DNA of 64,000 nucleotides from Pseudotabrizicola sp. (GCF_030656345.1 NZ_JAUSNR010000032.1:62001-126000); one strand, 5' to 3'; counted from the stretch's first letter, positions 13,625-23,230 are shown. A program made the numbers and translations. Notes: generated by a model not told the origin, from the sequence alone.

Positions 13625-15060
13625 TCCTGCGCAAGAAGGACATCGCGAAACTTGGGTCCGGCTGGATGCCCTTTGCCGATGCGGCCTCCGAAGGCCTGCC
13701 GATGGGGCAACTGCTGCGGCTGAGCCTGTTCCAGATCTCGGTCGGCATGGCGACGGTGCTGCTGCTGGGCACGCTGAACCGGGTGATGATTGTCGAGCTG
13801 TCGATCCCCGCCATGCTGGTCGCGCTGATGATCGCCATTCCGGTGCTGGTCGCCCCGTTCCGGGCGTTCCTGGGTCACCGCAGCGACACCCACCGATCGG
13901 CCATCGGCTGGAAGCGGGTGCCTTACCTGTGGTTCGGCAGCCTGTGGCAGATGGGTGGTCTGGCGGTGATGCCATTCGCGCTGATCGTGCTGTCGGGCGA
14001 CCAGTACCTTGGCCCGCCTTGGGCCGGAGAGGTGCTGGCGGCACTCGCGTTTCTGATGACCGGCGTCGGCATGCACATGACCCAGACCGCCGGTCTGGCC
14101 CTTGCCGCCGACCGCGCGAGCGATGAGACGCGACCGCGCGTGGTGGCGCTTTTGTACATCATGTTCCTTGTCGGCATGGGGGTGTCGGCGGTGATCGTCG
14201 GCTACCTGCTGCGCGACTATGATCCGATCACGCTGGTGCGGGTGGTGCAGGGCTGTGGGGCTGCCACGCTGGTCCTGAACATCATCGCCCTGTGGAAACA
14301 GGAAAAGGTCAGCCCGATGACCAAGGCCGAGCGCGAAGAACCCCGTCCGCAGTTCCGCGACGCATGGCGAGATCTGATGGCGGGCGGCACCGCCGGTCGG
14401 CTGCTGGCGGTGGTGATGCTGGGCACATTGGCGTTCCAGATGCAGGATGTGCTGCTGGAACCCTACGGCGGCGAGATCCTTGGCCTGTCGGTCGGGGCCA
14501 CCACGCTCTTGACCGCCGCTTGGGCGGCAGGCGCGCTGATCGGGTTCGTGATCGCGGCCCGCTGGCTGACGCGCGGGCTGGACCCGTACCGGATGGCCGC
14601 GCGCGGCATTCTGGCCGGGGTGGCCGCGTTTTCCTGCATCATCTTTGCGGCCCCGCTGGACAGCACCCTGATCTTCTACACCGGCGCCTTCGGCATCGGC
14701 TTTGGCGGCGGGTTGTTCGGCATTTCTACCCTCACCGCCGCCATGACCATGCCCGCCCGCGGGCTGGCGGGCGCGGGCATCGCCCTTGGCGCATGGGGGG
14801 CGGCGCAGGCCACGGCAGCGGGCCTTGCGATCCTGATCGGCGGCACCTTGCGTGATGTGGTCAGCCATCTGGCCACCAGCGGCAGACTGGGCGCGCTCAC
14901 CGACCCCAGCATCGGCTATTCCGCCGTCTACCACCTTGAAATCGGACTGCTTTTTGCGACCCTTGTCGTGCTTGGGCCTTTGGTCAAGCTCGGCATCCTG
15001 ACCTCACCGAAACCGGATGCCGATGCGGGCAAGCTTGCCCTCGCCGACTTCCCCACCTGA
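13621..15060 (+). CDS. lhaA: Light-harvesting complex assembly protein LhaA (PucC family)
   Basis: A 479-residue MFS-like membrane protein with about 12 membrane segments, needed for LH1 assembly in R. capsulatus. Family marks are [41 protein letters not shown] and [18 protein letters not shown]. It stands between bchM (ATGA overlap) and puhA, its usual place. A second PucC-family member is at 1-1235. Confidence 0.96.
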   Translation: MILRKKDIAKLGSGWMPFADAASEGLPMGQLLRLSLFQISVGMATVLLLGTLNRVMIVELSIPAMLVALMIAIPVLVAPFRAFLGHRSDTHRSAIGWKRVPYLWFGSLWQMGGLAVMPFALIVLSGDQYLGPPWAGEVLAALAFLMTGVGMHMTQTAGLALAADRASDETRPRVVALLYIMFLVGMGVSAVIVGYLLRDYDPITLVRVVQGCGAATLVLNIIALWKQEKVSPMTKAEREEPRPQFRDAWRDLMAGGTAGRLLAVVMLGTLAFQMQDVLLEPYGGEILGLSVGATTLLTAAWAAGALIGFVIAARWLTRGLDPYRMAARGILAGVAAFSCIIFAAPLDSTLIFYTGAFGIGFGGGLFGISTLTAAMTMPARGLAGAGIALGAWGAAQATAAGLAILIGGTLRDVVSHLATSGRLGALTDPSIGYSAVYHLEIGLLFATLVVLGPLVKLGILTSPKPDADAGKLALADFPT

Positions 15061-15079
15061 CAACGCGGAGGACCATTCC

Positions 15080-15847
15080 ATGGTTGGCGTCACCTTCTTT
15101 GGCAATTTCGATCTGGCAAGCCTGTCGATCTGGCTGTTCTGGGGCTTTTTCGCCCTGCTGATCTATTACCTGCAAACCGAAAACATGCGCGAAGGCTATC
15201 CGCTGGAAACCGAAGATGGTCTGCCCGCACCCAATCAGGGGCCGTTCCCGGTGCCCAAGCCGAAAACCTTCCTGCTGCCCAACGGCAAAGGCAGCGTGAC
15301 CATGCCCTCGGCGGAAAACGAGATCGCGCACCGCCGCACCGATCTGGCCCTCGCGCGCACCGCCGTGTCGGAAGGCTTCCCCCATGCCCCCACCGGCAAC
15401 CCGATGCTGGATGGCGTCGGCCCCGCCTCCTGGACCCCGCGCCGGGACGAGCCGGAACTGGATGGCCATGGCCATGCCAAGATCGTGCCGATGGCGCAGG
15501 CCAAGGGCTTTGCCGTCAGCGCCGGGCGCGACCCGCGCGGTCTGCCGGTGCAGGCCGCCGATCTGGAGGTTGTGGGCCGGGTCAGCGACCTGTGGGTCGA
15601 TGCGCCCGAACAGATGGTCCGCTATCTGGAGGTGGAGCTCAACTCCGGCGAACGCCGCCTTATCCCGATGACTCTGGCCCGGATCTGGGCCGACCGGGTG
15701 CGCGTGCGCGCCATCACCTCGGACCATTTCGCAGACATCCCGGCAACCAAATCGCTGACCACGGTGACGAAATTGGAGGAGGACAAGATCTCGGCCTATG
15801 TCGCCTCGGGCTGGCTTTACGCCACGAACCGCAAGCACGGGTTCTGA
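15080..15847 (+). CDS. puhA: Photosynthetic reaction centre subunit H PuhA
   Basis: A 255-residue subunit with a single N-terminal membrane helix (residues about 12-32, [19 protein letters not shown]) and a large cytoplasmic domain that caps the L/M core and guides proton uptake to [29 protein letters not shown] and the C-terminal [18 protein letters not shown] are characteristic. GGAG precedes the ATG. A strong hairpin follows 9 bases after the stop. The partner genes pufL and pufM are not in the window. Confidence 0.98.
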   Translation: MVGVTFFGNFDLASLSIWLFWGFFALLIYYLQTENMREGYPLETEDGLPAPNQGPFPVPKPKTFLLPNGKGSVTMPSAENEIAHRRTDLALARTAVSEGFPHAPTGNPMLDGVGPASWTPRRDEPELDGHGHAKIVPMAQAKGFAVSAGRDPRGLPVQAADLEVVGRVSDLWVDAPEQMVRYLEVELNSGERRLIPMTLARIWADRVRVRAITSDHFADIPATKSLTTVTKLEEDKISAYVASGWLYATNRKHGF

Positions 15848-15856
15848 TCAAAAAGG

Positions 15857-15882
15857 GGGGCGGCGCGCGCCCGCGCCGCCCC
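15857..15882 (+). terminator. Strong hairpin between puhA and puhB (partial terminator or 3' stabiliser)
   Basis: A perfect 11-bp GC stem (15857-15867 with 15872-15882) and a 4-base loop, followed by GTCTT rather than a proper U-run. It probably shields the puhA message and lowers expression of the assembly genes downstream rather than stopping transcription fully. Confidence 0.7.
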
Positions 15883-15913
15883 GTCTTAACCCAGCAGATA
15901 CGGAGGGTTCGAG

Positions 15914-16552
15914 ATGTCGGACCACAATAAGGACTTTGATTTCGAGATAATGCCCGGCGTGCCCGCCGGTCTGCCAAAGGGTGAAGATATCCTGTGGCAG
16001 GGCAAGGCGGATGCCATGGCGCTTGCCCGCGAAGCCTACAAGATCAACTGGATCGCAGGCTACATGCTGATCGTCGTGCTCTGGCGCGCGGGCGGGGCCT
16101 ATGCCGATGGTGGCACAGCCCTGATGCTGGCGACCGGCCTGCCCTATCTGGTGCTGGCAATCGCAGCTTACGGCGTGATCTACCTGCTGGCATGGGCGCA
16201 GGCGCGGGCGTCAATCTACACCATCACCACAGCCCGCGTGATCATGCGGATCGGGGCGGCGCTGCCGGTCACCTATACCATCCCCTTTGTCCGCATCGCC
16301 ACCGCCCGGCTGGACCTGAAACCCGGCGGCACCGGCACCATCGCGATTGAAATCACCGATGGCGCGCGGCTGTCCTATGCGGTGCTGTGGCCGCACCTGC
16401 GCCCCGGCTTTGCCAAGGTCACGCAGCCCGCGTTCCGCTGTATTCCGGGTGCGCAGAATGTGGCCCGGCTCTTGGCCGATGCCGCACAGGCCAAGCTCAA
16501 CGAACCCGTTGTCACCATGGCCCCTACGGGTGCCGTGATGGCCGCCGAATAA
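15914..16552 (+). CDS. puhB: Reaction centre assembly factor PuhB
   Basis: A 212-residue protein with hydrophobic segments near residues 45-65 and 75-105 and a PH-like C-terminal half. In R. capsulatus PuhB is needed for efficient reaction centre assembly. FEIMPGVPAGLPKGEDILWQGKAD at the N-terminus is typical. A GGAGG lies before the ATG, and puhC starts 10 bases after the stop. Confidence 0.93.
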   Translation: MSDHNKDFDFEIMPGVPAGLPKGEDILWQGKADAMALAREAYKINWIAGYMLIVVLWRAGGAYADGGTALMLATGLPYLVLAIAAYGVIYLLAWAQARASIYTITTARVIMRIGAALPVTYTIPFVRIATARLDLKPGGTGTIAIEITDGARLSYAVLWPHLRPGFAKVTQPAFRCIPGAQNVARLLADAAQAKLNEPVVTMAPTGAVMAAE

Positions 16553-16562
16553 GGGGGCGCAG

Positions 16563-17030
16563 ATGGCACAATTCCGTACCCTCGCCGACCGCCCCTCGCC
16601 CGAGCGGGAAATGATCCCGCGCGTGCTTTTGTGGGCGATGTTCGCGCTTGCCATGGTCACGTTGACCATCGTCAGCCTGTCGGTCCTGACCAACCACCCG
16701 CGCGTGGGTGTTCCGCCAGCCGCTACCGTCGTGCAAGAGCGGTGGCTGGTTCTTGAAGGCAAGTCAGCACAGGCGGTTGTGGTCCGCGATGCTGACGGCA
16801 CCCTGCTGTTGGATCTGCCGCATGGCGGGTTCATCACCGTGATCCAGTCGGCCATGGCGCGCGCGCGTCTGGTTGCCAAGGTTCAGGGCAATCCGCCGAT
16901 GCGGGTTGTGCGCTATGACAACGGCCGCCTTGTGGCCGAAGACCCGGCCACGGGGTGGAGCGCAGAGCTCTATGCCTTTGGCGGCGACAACAAAGCCGCG
17001 TTCGAACGGCTGCTTGATCAGACACAATAA
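16563..17030 (+). CDS. puhC: Photosynthetic complex assembly protein PuhC
   Basis: A 155-residue protein with one membrane anchor (residues about 19-43) and a periplasmic domain. LVLEGKSAQAVVVRDADGTLLLDLPHGGFITVI matches the PuhC family, which shapes the reaction centre-LH1 complex in R. capsulatus. It starts 10 bases after puhB and ends 13 bases before the next gene. Confidence 0.92.
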   Translation: MAQFRTLADRPSPEREMIPRVLLWAMFALAMVTLTIVSLSVLTNHPRVGVPPAATVVQERWLVLEGKSAQAVVVRDADGTLLLDLPHGGFITVIQSAMARARLVAKVQGNPPMRVVRYDNGRLVAEDPATGWSAELYAFGGDNKAAFERLLDQTQ

Positions 17031-17043
17031 GGGAACCCGAAAA

Positions 17044-17340
17044 ATGGCATTCTTCAGCAAAACAAAGGAGCAGGTGCCCTGCACCGTCGAGGTCAGTCAC
17101 CGCTTTGAGGCCCTGCACGCCCATGTCAAATTCAACAACGGCGCCGTGGTCCATCCGGGCGACGAGGTGCTGGTGCATGGCGCGCCGGTGCTGGCCGCTT
17201 ATGGCGAGCTGATCATCGAGGACCGCATCGCCACCATCACCCGCGCCACATGGCTTGAGCGCCAATGGGTCAAGCTGACCGGCGATCTGGACTTCATGGA
17301 GTTGTGCGAGTTTTCCTTCAGCGAGGAGTTGACGGTATGA
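17044..17340 (+). CDS. Conserved small protein in the puhD position between puhC and acsF
   Basis: A 98-residue soluble protein, MAFFSKTKEQVPCTVEVSHRF at its start, without membrane segments or a recognised enzymatic motif. The sequence HVKFNNGAVVHPGDEVLVHGAP suggests a small beta-rich domain. The gene occupies the place of puhD in Rhodobacter clusters. Its stop overlaps the acsF ATG, so it is likely coupled to cyclase synthesis; a role as a cyclase or assembly accessory is only inferred from position. Confidence 0.8.
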   Translation: MAFFSKTKEQVPCTVEVSHRFEALHAHVKFNNGAVVHPGDEVLVHGAPVLAAYGELIIEDRIATITRATWLERQWVKLTGDLDFMELCEFSFSEELTV

Positions 17341-18449
17341 AAGACGCAAGCATTGAGGCCCGCCACGACTCCACGCACGGCGAATTGCACGCCGAACTGG
17401 CCGGCACCTTCGACACCACCGCGATGGCGACCGACGCCACGCTGCTGAACCCGCGCTTCTACACCACCGATTTCGACGAGATGGACCGGATTGATGTCAC
17501 CCCGGTCCGCGCGGAATGGGATGTGCTGATCGCGCAGATGAAGTCAGACCCGAACAAGGGCCATTTCAAGAAAAACGCCGACTGGGATCACGTCGACTGG
17601 GCCGGGATGGAGCCGCATCTGCGTGCCGAATTCATCGACTTTCTGGTCAGTTCCTGCACGGCGGAATTTTCCGGATGTGTGCTCTACAAGGAAATGAAGC
17701 GCCGTGGCAACAACCCCGATATCTGCGAGCTGTTCAACTACATGGCCCGCGATGAGGCGCGGCACGCCGGTTTCATCAACGACGCCCTGCGTGAGGCAGG
17801 CGTTGCGGTAAACCTCGGCTTTCTGACCAAGGCCAAGAAATACACCTACTTCCGGCCAAAGTTCATCTACTACGCCACATACCTCAGCGAAAAGATCGGC
17901 TACGCCCGCTACATCACCATTTTCCGGCATCTGGAGGCGCATCCCGAACAGCGCTTCCACCCGATTTTCAAATGGTTCAAGGAATGGTGCAACGATGAAT
18001 TCAGCCATGGCGAGGCGTTTGCCCTGCTGATGCGCACCGACCCGAAGCTGACGACAACATGGCAGAACAAGCTGTGGATCAGGTTCTTCCTGACGGCCGT
18101 GTATTCCACCATGTGGGTCCGCGACCATGCCCGCAAGGATTTCCATGCGGCTTTGGGGGTGGACATCGACTGGTATGATCAAGAGGTGTTCCGCAAGACC
18201 AGCGCCATCGCGCGGCAGGTGTTCCCGGTAGAGCTGGACATCGACCATCCGCGCTGGATTCCGGGCCTGCGCCGCATGAATGCGGCCATGCTGGACATGG
18301 AAACCGGGCGCAAACAGGGGGGCCTCAAGGGACGCCTCACCAATGCCTGGGGCACCGCGCGCGCGCTTGCGGCCTTTGTCTCGCTCTACACGATCCCGGT
18401 CATCAAGACGACCCCGCCCGCATCGGTGCGGCTGGAGCCGGCGTATTGA
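17337..18449 (+). CDS. acsF: Aerobic Mg-protoporphyrin IX monomethyl ester cyclase AcsF
   Basis: A 370-residue ferritin-like di-iron oxygenase that forms the isocyclic ring E with O2. Di-iron ligand motifs are visible: E110 (CTAEFSG), E140 and H143 (RDEARH), and E221 with H224 (NDEFSH). The oxygen-dependent cyclase next to the dark-operative BchNBL shows that pigment can be made under air or microoxic conditions; the anaerobic BchE, if present, is outside the window. The ATG at 17337 overlaps the stop of the preceding gene. Confidence 0.97.
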   Translation: MKDASIEARHDSTHGELHAELAGTFDTTAMATDATLLNPRFYTTDFDEMDRIDVTPVRAEWDVLIAQMKSDPNKGHFKKNADWDHVDWAGMEPHLRAEFIDFLVSSCTAEFSGCVLYKEMKRRGNNPDICELFNYMARDEARHAGFINDALREAGVAVNLGFLTKAKKYTYFRPKFIYYATYLSEKIGYARYITIFRHLEAHPEQRFHPIFKWFKEWCNDEFSHGEAFALLMRTDPKLTTTWQNKLWIRFFLTAVYSTMWVRDHARKDFHAALGVDIDWYDQEVFRKTSAIARQVFPVELDIDHPRWIPGLRRMNAAMLDMETGRKQGGLKGRLTNAWGTARALAAFVSLYTIPVIKTTPPASVRLEPAY

Positions 18450-18556
18450 CCGACACCCATCATATCGCCGCGACAGCGGTGATTGCGGCGGCAGGATGGG
18501 CGCGTCCCGCCGCCGCGCGTGGCCCCTCTGGACACAGGGGGGCCACGAATGACTGA
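18446..18556 (+). CDS. Possible 36-residue ORF bridging acsF and puhE
   Basis: A TTG at 18446 overlaps the acsF stop (TTGA) and opens a frame of 36 codons, MTDTHHIAATAVIAAAGWARP at its start, ending eight bases inside puhE. R. capsulatus has a short ORF (orf55) at the same place. No ribosome binding site beyond the coupling is clear and the product has no known family. It may only serve to carry ribosomes to puhE. Confidence 0.3.
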   Translation: MTDTHHIAATAVIAAAGWARPAAARGPSGHRGATND

Positions 18557-19397
18557 CCCATGGACCATCACTAACCCATGGATTGCCGCGCTGTCAGCAA
18601 TTTTTCTGTGGTGGTTTTCCACCGGCATCATCCTGTGGCGCGTGCGCCGGGCCGACAATGCGGGCCATGACGCGCATCTGTGGTCGGTGCTGCTGGGCCT
18701 GCCGCTGCTGCTGGGCGGGATCGTCGGGCTGAACGCCACGCTGGCCGATACGTCGGCGCTTGGGGCTTACCTTGCCTTTCTGTCGGCGCTCGCCGTCTGG
18801 GCCTGGGTGGAACTGGCCTTTCTGTCGGGCATCATCGCCGGGCCGAACACCGAAGCCTGCCCGCCCGACACCCCCCTGCAAAACCGCTTCTTCCGCGCCA
18901 TCGGCACCATCCTGTGGCACGAGCTGCTGCTGATCGCCCTGCTGGCCGCGATTGTCATCCTGACCCAGGACGCCGCCAATATCTTTGGGCTGTGGACCTT
19001 TGCAATCCTGTTCTTTGCCCGCATTTCCGCCAAGCTGAACCTGTTCTTCGGCGTGCCGCGCATCCATACCGAATTCCTGCCCCGCCCGCTGGCGCATCTG
19101 GCCAGCCATTTCCGCCGCGCCCCGATGAACTGGGTGTTCCCGCTGTCCATCACCGCGCTCAGCTACGCGTCCTATTGCTTTCTGGAACGCGCCTACAGCG
19201 CAACGGGCACCGGCGCGCTGATCGGCTTTACCCTTCTGTCTGCCCTGACCCTGCTCGCCCTGCTGGAGCATTGGTTCATGGTCATCCCGCTTCCCGACCA
19301 GAAGCTCTGGCGCTGGATGCTGCCAGAGCGCAAATCGCAACCGCAGGCGATGCAGACCCTGCACCCGACGTTGAAAGAGAAGACCCATGGACTTTGA
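18549..19397 (+). CDS. puhE: Photosynthetic complex assembly membrane protein PuhE
   Basis: A 282-residue protein with about seven membrane segments. [35 protein letters not shown] and [22 protein letters not shown] are family marks. In R. capsulatus PuhE modulates bacteriochlorophyll production. The ATG at 18549 is preceded by GGGGGG rather than a clean GGAGG. Its last 11 bases overlap the hemA start. Confidence 0.93.
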   Translation: MTDPWTITNPWIAALSAIFLWWFSTGIILWRVRRADNAGHDAHLWSVLLGLPLLLGGIVGLNATLADTSALGAYLAFLSALAVWAWVELAFLSGIIAGPNTEACPPDTPLQNRFFRAIGTILWHELLLIALLAAIVILTQDAANIFGLWTFAILFFARISAKLNLFFGVPRIHTEFLPRPLAHLASHFRRAPMNWVFPLSITALSYASYCFLERAYSATGTGALIGFTLLSALTLLALLEHWFMVIPLPDQKLWRWMLPERKSQPQAMQTLHPTLKEKTHGL

Positions 19398-20598
19398 CGC
19401 CCTCTTCACCAGCCATCTGGATATCCTGAAAGCGGAAGGCAATTACCGCGTCTTTGCCGATCTGGAGCGCCGCTGCGGCAATTTCCCCCGCGCCGACAAC
19501 CACAAGGACGGCGCGTTGCGCGATGTGACCGTGTGGTGTTCCAATGATTATCTGGGTATGGGCCAGAACCCCAAGGTGGTGAACGCGATGGTCGAGGCGG
19601 TGCGCGCCTGTGGCACGGGTGCCGGCGGCACCCGCAACATCGGCGGCACCAACCACCACCATATCCTGCTGGAATCCGAACTGGCCGATCTGCATGGCAA
19701 GGACGCGGCATTGCTGTTCACCTCGGGCTATGTGTCGAACTGGGCGGCACTTGGCACCCTTGGCGCGCGCATTCCGGGGGCGGTGATCCTGTCGGATGAA
19801 AAGAACCATGCGTCGATGATCGAAGGCATCCGCCATTCCCGCGCCGACAAGGTGCTGTGGCGGCACAACGACTGGCGCGATCTGGACCGCAAGCTGCATG
19901 CGGTCGGCGACCGGCCCAAGATCGTGGCGTTTGAAAGCGTTTATTCCATGGATGGCGATGTCGCCCCGATCCGCGAGATTGTCGAGGTTTGCGAAGCCCA
20001 TGGCGCGCTGTCCTACATCGACGAGGTGCACGCCGTCGGCATGTACGGCCCGCGCGGCGGCGGCGTGACCGAGCGCGACGGGCTGGCGCACCGCATCGAC
20101 CTGATCGAGGGCACGCTGGGCAAGGCCTTTGGCTGCGTCGGCGGCTATATCACCGGATCGGCCCCGCTGGTGGATTTCATCCGCAGCTTTTCATCGGGCT
20201 TCATCTTCACCACCGCCCTGCCCCCGGCCGTTGCCGCCGCCGCGACCGCGTCGATCAAGCACCTCAAGGGCTCCGCCGCCGAACGCGATGCGCAGGCCGA
20301 CCGCGTCTCCCATCTGCGCGCCCGGCTGGACCGGGCCGGCATTCCACATCTGGCCAATGACAGCCACATCATCCCGGTGATGATCGGCGATCCGGTCAAG
20401 TGCAAGATGATCAGCGATATCCTGATGAACGACTGGGGCATCTATGTGCAGCCGATCAACTACCCCACCGTGCCCAAGGGCACCGAACGGCTGCGCATCA
20501 CCCCCGGCCCGCTGCATTCCGACGCCGATATCGACCATCTGGTCACCGCGCTGGCCTCACTGTGGCGGCAATGCGCGCTGGCCCATGCGGTGGCCTGA
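19387..20598 (+). CDS. hemA: 5-aminolevulinate synthase HemA
   Basis: A 403-residue PLP enzyme that condenses glycine and succinyl-CoA to ALA, the entry to all tetrapyrroles. D212 ([11 protein letters not shown]) and the PLP lysine K246 ([10 protein letters not shown]) are present, and length matches. It overlaps puhE by 11 bases, so a supply gene is locked into the photosynthesis transcript and thus probably under PpsR control from the bchF region. Many Rhodobacter species carry a second isozyme (hemT); none is seen here. Confidence 0.97.
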   Translation: MDFDALFTSHLDILKAEGNYRVFADLERRCGNFPRADNHKDGALRDVTVWCSNDYLGMGQNPKVVNAMVEAVRACGTGAGGTRNIGGTNHHHILLESELADLHGKDAALLFTSGYVSNWAALGTLGARIPGAVILSDEKNHASMIEGIRHSRADKVLWRHNDWRDLDRKLHAVGDRPKIVAFESVYSMDGDVAPIREIVEVCEAHGALSYIDEVHAVGMYGPRGGGVTERDGLAHRIDLIEGTLGKAFGCVGGYITGSAPLVDFIRSFSSGFIFTTALPPAVAAAATASIKHLKGSAAERDAQADRVSHLRARLDRAGIPHLANDSHIIPVMIGDPVKCKMISDILMNDWGIYVQPINYPTVPKGTERLRITPGPLHSDADIDHLVTALASLWRQCALAHAVA

Positions 20599-20742
20599 AA
20601 CGCGATGCCCCAAACGCCGTGCCCCCGCCTGAGGTTTCATCCGCCCGCAAAAAGATACTCAGCCTTCGCACGCGTGCGTGACTTGCCTTTTACCCAACGG
20701 GATGCATGTCTTTCCCATAGAATTCACTTCGGAGGAACCCTG

Positions 20743-21228
20743 ATGAAATTCGCGATATCTGCCCTGACTTTTGCCTCGCTCGCCTTTGCTGCGCCCGCCA
20801 TGGCCCAGGATGCGACCGGGGATGCCGCAGCCGGTGAACGTGTGTTCAACAAATGCCAGACCTGCCACGTCATCGCCGATGCCGAAGGCACCGTGCTTGG
20901 CGGCCGCAATGCCAAGACCGGCCCGAACCTGTATGGCCTGCCGGGCCGCGCTGCCGGCAGCCAGGCCGATTTCAACGGCTACGGCCCCGATCTGGTCGCC
21001 CTTGGCACATCCGGATTCACCTGGGACGAAGCCTCGTTCGTGGAATACGTGGCCGACCCGGCCAAATTCCTCAAGACCCGGCTGGACAACAACGGCGCCC
21101 GCTCGAAGATGAGCTTCAAGCTGACCAACGCCAAGGAAAAGGCCGATGTCTGGGCCTACATCGCCTCGCTGTCGCCAGCGATGGAACCTGAGGCGGAAGG
21201 CGAAGCCGCACCGGCTGCCACCAACTGA
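20743..21228 (+). CDS. cycA: Cytochrome c2 precursor CycA
   Basis: A 161-residue periplasmic electron carrier between cytochrome bc1 and the photo-oxidised reaction centre, also feeding oxidase. It has a signal peptide (about residues 1-21, ending APAMAQ), haem site CQTCH (about 40-44) and a Met ligand in RSKMSFKL. The C-terminus carries an acidic, alanine-rich tail (EPEAEGEAAPAATN). GGAGG lies before the ATG. It has its own 144-bp upstream gap after hemA and a terminator behind it. Confidence 0.95.
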   Translation: MKFAISALTFASLAFAAPAMAQDATGDAAAGERVFNKCQTCHVIADAEGTVLGGRNAKTGPNLYGLPGRAAGSQADFNGYGPDLVALGTSGFTWDEASFVEYVADPAKFLKTRLDNNGARSKMSFKLTNAKEKADVWAYIASLSPAMEPEAEGEAAPAATN

Positions 21229-21235
21229 TCTGCCC

Positions 21236-21286
21236 TGACTGGCACAGCAAAATGACTGGCACATCAAAATGACCAGTACAGCAAAG
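21236..21286. repeat. Three tandem copies of a 17-bp unit behind cycA
   Basis: Units begin at 21236, 21253 and 21270: TGACTGGCACAGCAAAA, TGACTGGCACATCAAAA and the diverged TGACCAGTACAGCAAAG. They fill the space between the cycA stop and its terminator exactly. Confidence 0.85.
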
Positions 21287-21311
21287 GCCCCGGAGCGATC
21301 CGGGGCTTTTT
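21287..21311 (+). terminator. Intrinsic terminator of cycA
   Basis: GCCCCGGA (21287-21294) pairs with TCCGGGGC (21299-21306) around a GCGA tetraloop and is followed by five Ts. It also ends the whole photosynthesis series. Confidence 0.9.
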
Positions 21312-21351
21312 GTTTGCGTCCTGCCCGTGCCCGCCAAAGCGCGGCACAAAC

Positions 21352-22560
21352 CTACCCCGCCGCGATCAACCGGCCCAGCCGGCGGATGCCTTCGTCAATC
21401 GCCGCCTCGTCCGCGCGCGAAAAGCTCAGGCGGATGGTATTGCCGCCCGACCCGTCGGCAAAGAACGCCCGCCCCGGCACAAAGGCCACGCGTTCGGTTT
21501 CCAGCGACCGCGCCAGCAGATCGGCCCCGTCCATGCCTTCGGGCAGGGTGATCCAGACGAACATCCCGCCTTCAGGCTTGGTCCACAGCACCCCCGCAGG
21601 CATCTCGCGCGCAAGGGCCGCCAGCATATGGTCGCGCCGCGCGCGGTACACAGCGCGCAGGCCCGCCACATGGGCATCGAAGGACGCCGCCGCCACATCG
21701 GCAATCGCCATCTGGTTCAGCGTACTGGAGTGCAGATCCGCCGCCTGCTTCATCAAGACCAGTCGCCCGATCACGGGGCTGGCGGCACAGACCCAACCTA
21801 CCCGCAGGCCCGGCGCGAGGGTTTTGGAAAACGACCCGCAATAGATCGTCCGGCAGTCCTCGATGCTGCCCTTGCGCGCGATTTCCAGCGCCAGAATAGG
21901 CGGCACAGGATCGCCGTCAAAGCGCAGCGCCTGATAGGCGGCATCCTCCACCACCGCCGCCCCCAGCGCTTCGGCCAGATCGAGCACCCGTTCGCGGTCG
22001 GCCCGCGCAATCGTCTCGCCGGTGGGGTTGGCGAAATCGACCGACAGATAGGCGAACTTCACCCGCCCCCCGGCTTCTGCCGCCGCGACCTCATATTCCG
22101 CAGCACCGCGGTTGTCACGCGGGTCCAGCCGGTCATAGACCGGCTCATAGGCGTTGAACGCCCCCAAAGCCCCCATATAGGTCGGCCAGTTCACCAGCAC
22201 GGTATCTTTCGGCCCGATCATCAGCTTGCCCAGATAATCCAGCGCCTGCTGCGAGCCTGAGGTGATCAGGATGTTGTCCACCCCACAGGGAATCCCAAGG
22301 CCCGCCATATGATCCGCCAGCCACTGGCGCAGCGGCAGATAGCCTTCACTGACCGAGTATTGCAGCGCAGAGTCTGCTTTTCCGGGGGCAAGCGCTGCCG
22401 TCAAGGCAGCCTGAAACGCCGCGACAGGAAACAGCGCCGGGTCGGGAATACCGCCCGCGAATGAAATGATGTCGGGCTGATCCAGCAGCTTCAGCAGCTC
22501 GCGGATTTCCGATGCCTTCATCCGCCCCATGCGCGGTGCCAGTACCTGTTCCCATTGCAT
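21352..22560 (-). CDS. PLP-dependent class I/II aminotransferase (2-aminoadipate/LysN type)
   Basis: A 402-residue fold type I aminotransferase beginning MQWEQVLAPRMGRMKASEIRELLKLL, with ISFAGGIPDPALFP, the TSGSQQALDYLGK cofactor loop and the PLP lysine in YCGSFSKTLAPGLRVGW. This fits the LysN/ARO8-like group used for amino-acid transamination; the true substrate is unknown. The ATG at 22560 has GGGAGGG upstream and is preferred over an earlier in-frame start. It converges on cycA and is divergent from the next cytochrome gene. Confidence 0.85.
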   Translation of the reverse strand: MQWEQVLAPRMGRMKASEIRELLKLLDQPDIISFAGGIPDPALFPVAAFQAALTAALAPGKADSALQYSVSEGYLPLRQWLADHMAGLGIPCGVDNILITSGSQQALDYLGKLMIGPKDTVLVNWPTYMGALGAFNAYEPVYDRLDPRDNRGAAEYEVAAAEAGGRVKFAYLSVDFANPTGETIARADRERVLDLAEALGAAVVEDAAYQALRFDGDPVPPILALEIARKGSIEDCRTIYCGSFSKTLAPGLRVGWVCAASPVIGRLVLMKQAADLHSSTLNQMAIADVAAASFDAHVAGLRAVYRARRDHMLAALAREMPAGVLWTKPEGGMFVWITLPEGMDGADLLARSLETERVAFVPGRAFFADGSGGNTIRLSFSRADEAAIDEGIRRLGRLIAAG

Positions 22561-22755
22561 TGCCGATCCCTCCCTGCCCGACACATCCCGGCCAAAATTT
22601 GAGCCGGTTCCGCGCTGCACCCTGCCGCGCGGCAACAGGCAAGTCAACGTTGCTGACCAATACCTGCGACACTCGTACCGCTTGCTCCGTCGCAGAACTC
22701 AGGTCATGCGTGACCGCATACGCCACGGTCCTGCTGACCCCGCAAAGGAGCCACC

Positions 22756-23157
22756 ATGAAATCCCTGCTCACCGCCGCTTTCGTTCTCTGCGCCGCCCCG
22801 GTCTTTGCCGGTGATGCTGCCGTGGGGGAAAAGGAATTCAACAAATGCAAATCCTGCCACGGCCTCACCGCCGCTGACGGCACCGTGGTCGTCAAGGGGG
22901 GCAAGACCGGGCCGGACCTGTTCGGCATTGTCGGCAAGCAGGTCGCATCGGACGACAGCTTCAAATACGGCGACGGCATTCTCGCCGTCGGGGCCACCGG
23001 CATGGTCTGGGACGAGGCATCGCTTGCCGCCTATATGACCGATCCTGCCGTCTGGCTGAAAGACCAGACCGGCGATGCGGCGGCAAAGTCGAAAATGACC
23101 TTCAAGCTGCGCGCCAAGGCCGAGGATGTGGCGGCCTATCTGGCCACCATGCAGTAA
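22756..23157 (+). CDS. Small periplasmic c-type cytochrome (cytochrome c2-like)
   Basis: A 133-residue class I cytochrome c with a signal peptide (about 1-18, APVFAG), haem site CKSCH (about 31-35) and Met ligand in KSKMTFKL. It resembles CycA in fold but is shorter and lacks the acidic tail. AAAGGAG lies upstream of the ATG. It lies before ctaD, so it may donate electrons to the aa3 oxidase; the partner is not proven. Confidence 0.85.
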   Translation: MKSLLTAAFVLCAAPVFAGDAAVGEKEFNKCKSCHGLTAADGTVVVKGGKTGPDLFGIVGKQVASDDSFKYGDGILAVGATGMVWDEASLAAYMTDPAVWLKDQTGDAAAKSKMTFKLRAKAEDVAAYLATMQ

Positions 23158-23166
23158 CCTGCCCGC

Positions 23167-23206
23167 CGCAGCCCCCCTGCCACCGCCGCGTGGGTGGGGG
23201 GCTGCG
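23167..23206 (+). terminator. Hairpin behind the small cytochrome gene
   Basis: An 11-bp perfect GC stem (23167-23177 with 23196-23206) and an 18-base loop that holds a smaller stem. There is no U-run. It separates the cytochrome gene from the FnrL box and ctaD promoter. Confidence 0.6.
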
Positions 23207-23216
23207 ACATTACAAC

Positions 23217-23230
23217 TTGATCCAGATCAA
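23217..23230. promoter_or_regulatory. Perfect FnrL/FNR box upstream of ctaD
   Basis: TTGATCCAGATCAA is a perfect TTGAT-N4-ATCAA palindrome, 100 bp upstream of the ctaD start. FnrL in Rhodobacter binds such boxes when oxygen is low; before an aa3 oxidase gene the expected effect is anaerobic repression. Confidence 0.88.
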
